64,000 bases of DNA from Bimastos eiseni. Lineage: Eukaryota; Annelida; Clitellata; Crassiclitellata; Lumbricidae. Shown here piece by piece: positions 59,766 through 64,000 of this stretch. Where the stretch lies: assembly GCA_959347315.1 (NCBI GenBank), contig OY365810.1, positions 8,899,647-8,963,646 of the forward strand, written 5' to 3'. Made by a program: the position numbers and the translations under genes. Position 1 is the first letter of the stretch; each line of letters opens with the position of its first letter. The notes beneath the pieces are model-generated. The model searched no databases. It saw only the letters and a program-made list of their open reading frames with translations, and was not told the origin of the DNA.

Positions 59766-60814
59766 ATATTAAATAATAATAAAATAAAAATTAGAAGACG
59801 CTCATATCATAGCTTGCATGGAAGATATGTTTGCTAATGGCTCGGTTGCCATCACGTCCTACTTGTAGTGGTGGTGGCTGTGGTTATATAATTGGTGGAA
59901 GCGACGATGATGATTGAAATTAAAAAAACTTTACCCAGACAAAATATAGGCCTATATACAGGGCTGCAAGCAGAAATTCCGGGCCCCTGGGCAGAACAGT
60001 CGCGGGCCTCAGCACAACGTATATATGGGAGAATGAAAAAAAATTGAAATAATAAAATCCGGCAGCAACCGCATGATATCATATATAGTAGAGTGTTGTA
60101 GGTTAATATTTGTTATAAGTGTAGAATATGTTTTATGTAATATATATAATACTTGATATATATATAATATTTGCAATATATACAATTATGAAAATTTCAA
60201 AAGTATTTTGATCTTCACTTGCTGCATGAATGTGTTCAACAACTTTCGTTTTGGATGCCTCGATTAAGACATTTTGAGAATCTGCTGAAAGATGATGGGC
60301 CTGAAGACGTTGTCAAGTTTCTTGAGATTATTTTACTTTAAAACGTGTACTTCTAAAAATGGATTAATGCTGGGTTAAAAGCTGAATAATTCCAACAAAA
60401 TGTCATTATTTTCGTCATTTATTATGTTTGAAGAGCCTCTGAAGGCAAGTCCTCTTTCGCCCCAAAATAAAACCACTGCTAAAATTATTTTGAGTAATTC
60501 ACTCCAGTAGGCCTAACTTTACTTCTACAGCAGTTAATTTATCCATCTGAGATTCTATATCCGTTAGGCCTACTCGGAGATGTCTACTTTCTGAATCTCG
60601 CAAATGTATATAAAAAGTTTCGTGACCGTTGCTTTTCTCGTGAGCTGGTGCTTTATCGCAAATTGACGGCTTCTATCGCCGTTTGTGTATGTATGAGGCA
60701 AGTTGGCAGAGTGCTAACATCAATCCCAGGCCTTTATACAGATTCCATAATTTTAGAATGTTCGTCAATTTTATTTATACTGTCATATTTTTGAAAGCAG
60801 GATACCGCTACTGG

Positions 60815-62135
60815 TGACCGGACAAAATGGTTGCGGACAAAATGGTACGGACAAAATGGTATGGGGACAAAATGGTAGCGGACAAAATGGTATGGACAAA
60901 ATGGTATGGACAAAATGGTATTCAATTTCACGTAAGCACGCATCCATTCTAGCGGCTTTCTATCAATCCAGCTTCTTTTAAAATAGGAATCTTTATTCGA
61001 TCCAGTTTCCATTTCAGCATAATTCTTTTCATAGATCAAGCATCTTCTTCAGCCCCTCTCTTTTCAAGGAATACAGATAACAGCTTCCAATTAAGCGTAA
61101 TTCTTTGGACCAATCCAGCTTCTAATTAGGCATAATTTTTAACATCCATCTCGTTAAAGCAGAATTCTCTTATCAAACCCTCTACCATTCAAGTATAACT
61201 TTTCGTTGATCCATCGTCACCTTAAAAGCATGATTCTTCTAAACTATTCAACCTCTAATTGAACATCGTTTTCTTATCGATCCCGCTTCTGATCTGAAGA
61301 GCGATCATTTTCATCAATCCCCTTATAAACAAACATGATTCTTTTCATCAAGCCAGCTGCTGATTAAACAAGATTCTTTCAATTAGTCAAACATCGATGT
61401 TAGCAAGGATTCCTATCATCAGTCCTACTTCAAATTATACATAATTCTTTTCATCAGTCCAGCTTCTGATTAAACAAAACTCTATTAATTAATCCAGCCT
61501 AAATTTATGCAAGGATTCTGTTCATCAGTTCAGTTTCTATTTCAAATTTAGACAGCATGATATATGCAAGAAAAATGACTTTTCCAACCTAAACTATGGT
61601 TTACCAAAGTTTGTTATACGCATATCAAACATAGTACAAACATAGTATTATATATATATACATATATATATATATAGTGGAGTGAAATGTCAGGGAAAAT
61701 ATATATATATATTATATATATATGCATTTTTCCTGACATTCCACTCCCCGGACATTAATCATATATATGTTATATATATATATAGCATTAATGATACATA
61801 CTTAATTAATATGGCTAATATGATACACAACTATACATGTGTGTGCTATGTTAGTGATCAATCGGGGGAAATGTCCTAGGAGAAATGTCTGGGGAGTGGA
61901 AATATATCCTAGACCCCTTAAATCTCTACCATTTTATCCGTAAGCCTACTATTTTGTACAATACCATTTTGTCCGTACCATTTTATCCTCACCATTTTGT
62001 CCTAATACCATTTTGTCCAATACCATTTTGTCCTTACCATTTTGTCTGCTACCACTTTGTCCAATACCATTTTGTCCGTACCATTTTGTCCGTACCATTT
62101 TGTCCTCTACCATTTTGTCCTAGAACCCCAATACT
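60815..62135. mobile_element. Foldback-type element with tandem-repeat inverted ends
   Basis: Left end (60815-60935): about eight units of GGACAAAATGGTAT. Right end (61925-62135): the complementary ACCATTTTGTCC units, about twelve. The interior is a ~550-bp array of the ~36-bp minisatellite (61010-61560) and an AT palindromic tract (61650-61800). Long inverted ends made of ~15-bp tandem repeats are the hallmark of foldback elements, including the sea-urchin TU elements as I recall them. No transposase or clear target duplication is seen. Confidence 0.65.
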
Positions 62136-63820
62136 AGCTTAAATTTCGTTCACTCGGTTTTGCTCATATGTGCTTAATTCCTTAGAATCAATCAAGGTAG
62201 AAGTGATTAAGAGCTCCGATTTGTTTTCTTTGAAATTCCAAATTAAAATAATGTGCAACCGCAACCAAATTTTTCTTTCGAATGAGCTAGCGTTTTTGTT
62301 TCGTTTATATGCTCCAGATGTGTGTGTGCATTCCATCGTTACAAATTAAATTAAATTTATTTACTTTCTAGTTAAAAGCGCACAACGCATAATTTAGCAG
62401 AAGTAAGTTCTTTTTGAGACGTACGTGGGGTGTTGTACGGCTAAAAATATATTTAAGGTAGTATTTAGATGACTGGAGTTTGAACTTATTGCAGTAAAGT
62501 GTCAGTAATATTACATTTAAAAGGGTATAGATCATAAAATTGTATAAAACATTGAGTAATTTATATTTCATAAGTTAATTGTGGGACCGTTCCGGGCCCC
62601 CAAACATCACCGGGACCCTGGGTATTTGCCCCCATGTTCCCTCTCGGCGGGCCTGAGGATACAGTGACAATAATGATGACGACGATGACTAATACGTTGC
62701 CGATGGTGGTGATGACATGGTGATGATGATAACCGTCTAACAATTAAAATTAGCTAAGCATTACATTGTATTATAATCGTAGCCTTGACCGCAATGGTCC
62801 TCATAATCGAACAAGCATGTCACTGCAAATTTCAAAGCCTAATATTTCGTTTATAGTAGTCCCGTGATAGAACATGTAGGGTATATTGTTAGTGATTGTT
62901 ATTGAGCTTAATTCAAACTTTTCAGAAATGTATTAAAAGCACCAGCGTATCAATATTCTACGGCCTAATGCCACGTCAGTCTCGTGATTTCTATTAGGGC
63001 CTAAGCACGATTCAAATGGCCAGACGGCCATATCGCTTTTGTCTCGAAGTCCAGTTAGCCTTATTGTTCCGACCGCTGCATTGGCTTGTACCGCCGGAAA
63101 AGGCATATACAGGGAGGGCCATTAAAAAGTAACCCCTTCGGATTTTGGCTAATACTTCGGTCAATATTAAGAATTAATAAATGAAATTTTATCTGACAAA
63201 ACTAATTCCTACTTGCATATGTCGGCCAAAATTAACTGAAATATTTCAAAAAACCGAAAGTTATATCACTTTTAACGAGTGCAATCACTATTTTTTGATG
63301 GTGAAGAACATTCAGCGCAGCAATAATGATTTAAAAATGATTTTACGAGGTCACATCTAAAGTATTTTTTTCAACAAATTTCAGTGTTTCACTACCTGTT
63401 TTCAACATTTCCATCAGGACCACCACTAGTAACCACACATGTTCTTAGTGTCTTTGATAAGTTATTGATGTCTTTGTTGATGAGTTTCTAGGTTAAATCT
63501 TACCATTATCAACTTTAATGCGAACTTCAATTCTCTAATTGTTTATGACTTTGGTTGCAGATTCTGGGATTTCCCCACACGTGATAAGCGAAGCGGGTTC
63601 AGATCTGAAGAGCTTGGGGCCATTGCGGTGCGTCTAATTTTGTAAAAAAGCTCCCAATTAAGCGAACAGTTGTATTACAGCGACTGTCACTGAAGAAAAC
63701 TAGACGACCACCTTCGGAATAGCTAAAGGGTTCAGGTCGACACTAAATATATAGACCACTACGTATGGCGAAAATATACTTTACTGCCGTATGAAATTAT
63801 CATGTAGGAGCTGGATGGTA
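62136..63820. other. Intergenic, no gene seen
   Basis: Short frames only. A GC-richer patch at 62580-62660 resembles the sequence at 59970-60010 (CCGGGCCCC) and may be a further repeat. Confidence 0.4.
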
Positions 63821-64000
63821 CAAATTCAGCTTCTCGTATAATATAATTATATTGGAACTGGAAACTACGAAAATCTAAATTGAATAAAATTACTCATTTA
63901 ATTGTTAAAAGTTTTGCGGTGCATCATTGAATTTGAATACTTCAGATCCTCATTAAAGGAGGATATGAGCAAAAACAAAACACTAGAGGTTGAATTATGT
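63820..64000 (-). other. Likely 3' flank of another NHL gene beyond the window
   Basis: Shows block similarity to the sequence just downstream of the NHL exons of genes A-C (compare 16420-16565): an ACTGGAAACTACGAAA-like stretch, GATCCT..GA, ATGAGCAAAAAC and GAGGTTGAATTATGT. In A-C an NHL exon begins 135-140 bases further on. Confidence 0.45.

Noticed and set aside
60200..60345. Plus-strand frame reading LLHECVQQLSFWMPRLRHFE
   Set aside because: Looks protein-like but is soon interrupted and matches no family I can name; may be an old transposon or pseudogene scrap.
63561..63634. Possible small exon between a TTGCAG acceptor and a GTGCGT donor
   Set aside because: Open in more than one frame, too short to judge and with no recognisable neighbours.

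Overview
This is a eukaryotic (metazoan) window: genes are split into short exons with GT-AG introns, large AT-rich introns and intergenic stretches are full of non-LTR retrotransposon scraps, hAT-type miniature elements, SINEs and minisatellites, and there is no operon structure. The gene families (secreted animal GH16 beta-1,3-glucanase, expanded RING/B-box/NHL 'TRIM2/3-like' genes, a CARD gene), the foldback element built of ~15-bp repeats and the very frequent palindrome TAGGCCTA suggest a marine invertebrate, most likely an echinoderm or related deuterostome. That taxonomic call is an inference; a mollusc or other lophotrochozoan cannot be excluded.

Layout, left to right. (1) 0-2.3 kb: a possible last exon of an upstream gene with a Tyr-rich tail, then a 5'-truncated NHL-repeat gene on the plus strand with two nonsense codons. 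(2) 6.5-14.8 kb, plus strand: a complete nine-exon GH16 laminarinase gene (384 aa, signal peptide, catalytic motif intact, TATA box, poly(A) signal) with several LINE fragments in its introns. (3) 16.7-21.5 kb, minus: TRIM-NHL gene A (RING, two B-boxes, coiled coil, NHL propeller), frameshifted in the last NHL blade. (4) 23.6-27.3 kb: two broken relatives (a RING/B-box exon and an NHL gene remnant). (5) 28.5-30.3 kb: a complete hAT-type miniature element, a long TG-rich tract, and a RING fragment at a duplication junction. (6) 30.3-42.4 kb: a segmental duplicate of the 8.5-26.3 kb region. It holds a broken GH16 copy (catalytic exon deleted) and an intact 858-aa TRIM-NHL gene B. (7) 43.6-54.5 kb, minus: a third, older block in which the same NHL/coiled-coil 3' exons are joined, through a series of extra coiled-coil exons, not to RING/B-box but to a CARD (death-fold) exon. 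(8) 55-64 kb: hAT transposase remnant, SINE, foldback element, and at the right edge sequence resembling the 3' flank of yet another NHL gene.

The most interesting object is the predicted CARD-coiled-coil-NHL gene (44.6-54.1 kb). All functional internal exons of this family that can be delimited here are symmetric phase 1-1, so the RING/B-box and CARD modules are interchangeable on a common coiled-coil/NHL chassis. I infer a tandem cluster of innate-immune-type sensors or scaffolds, evolving by block duplication, probable conversion, deletion and transposon insertion, linked to a secreted glucan hydrolase. Function is inferred from domains only; exon joins were read by eye and no homology search was possible.
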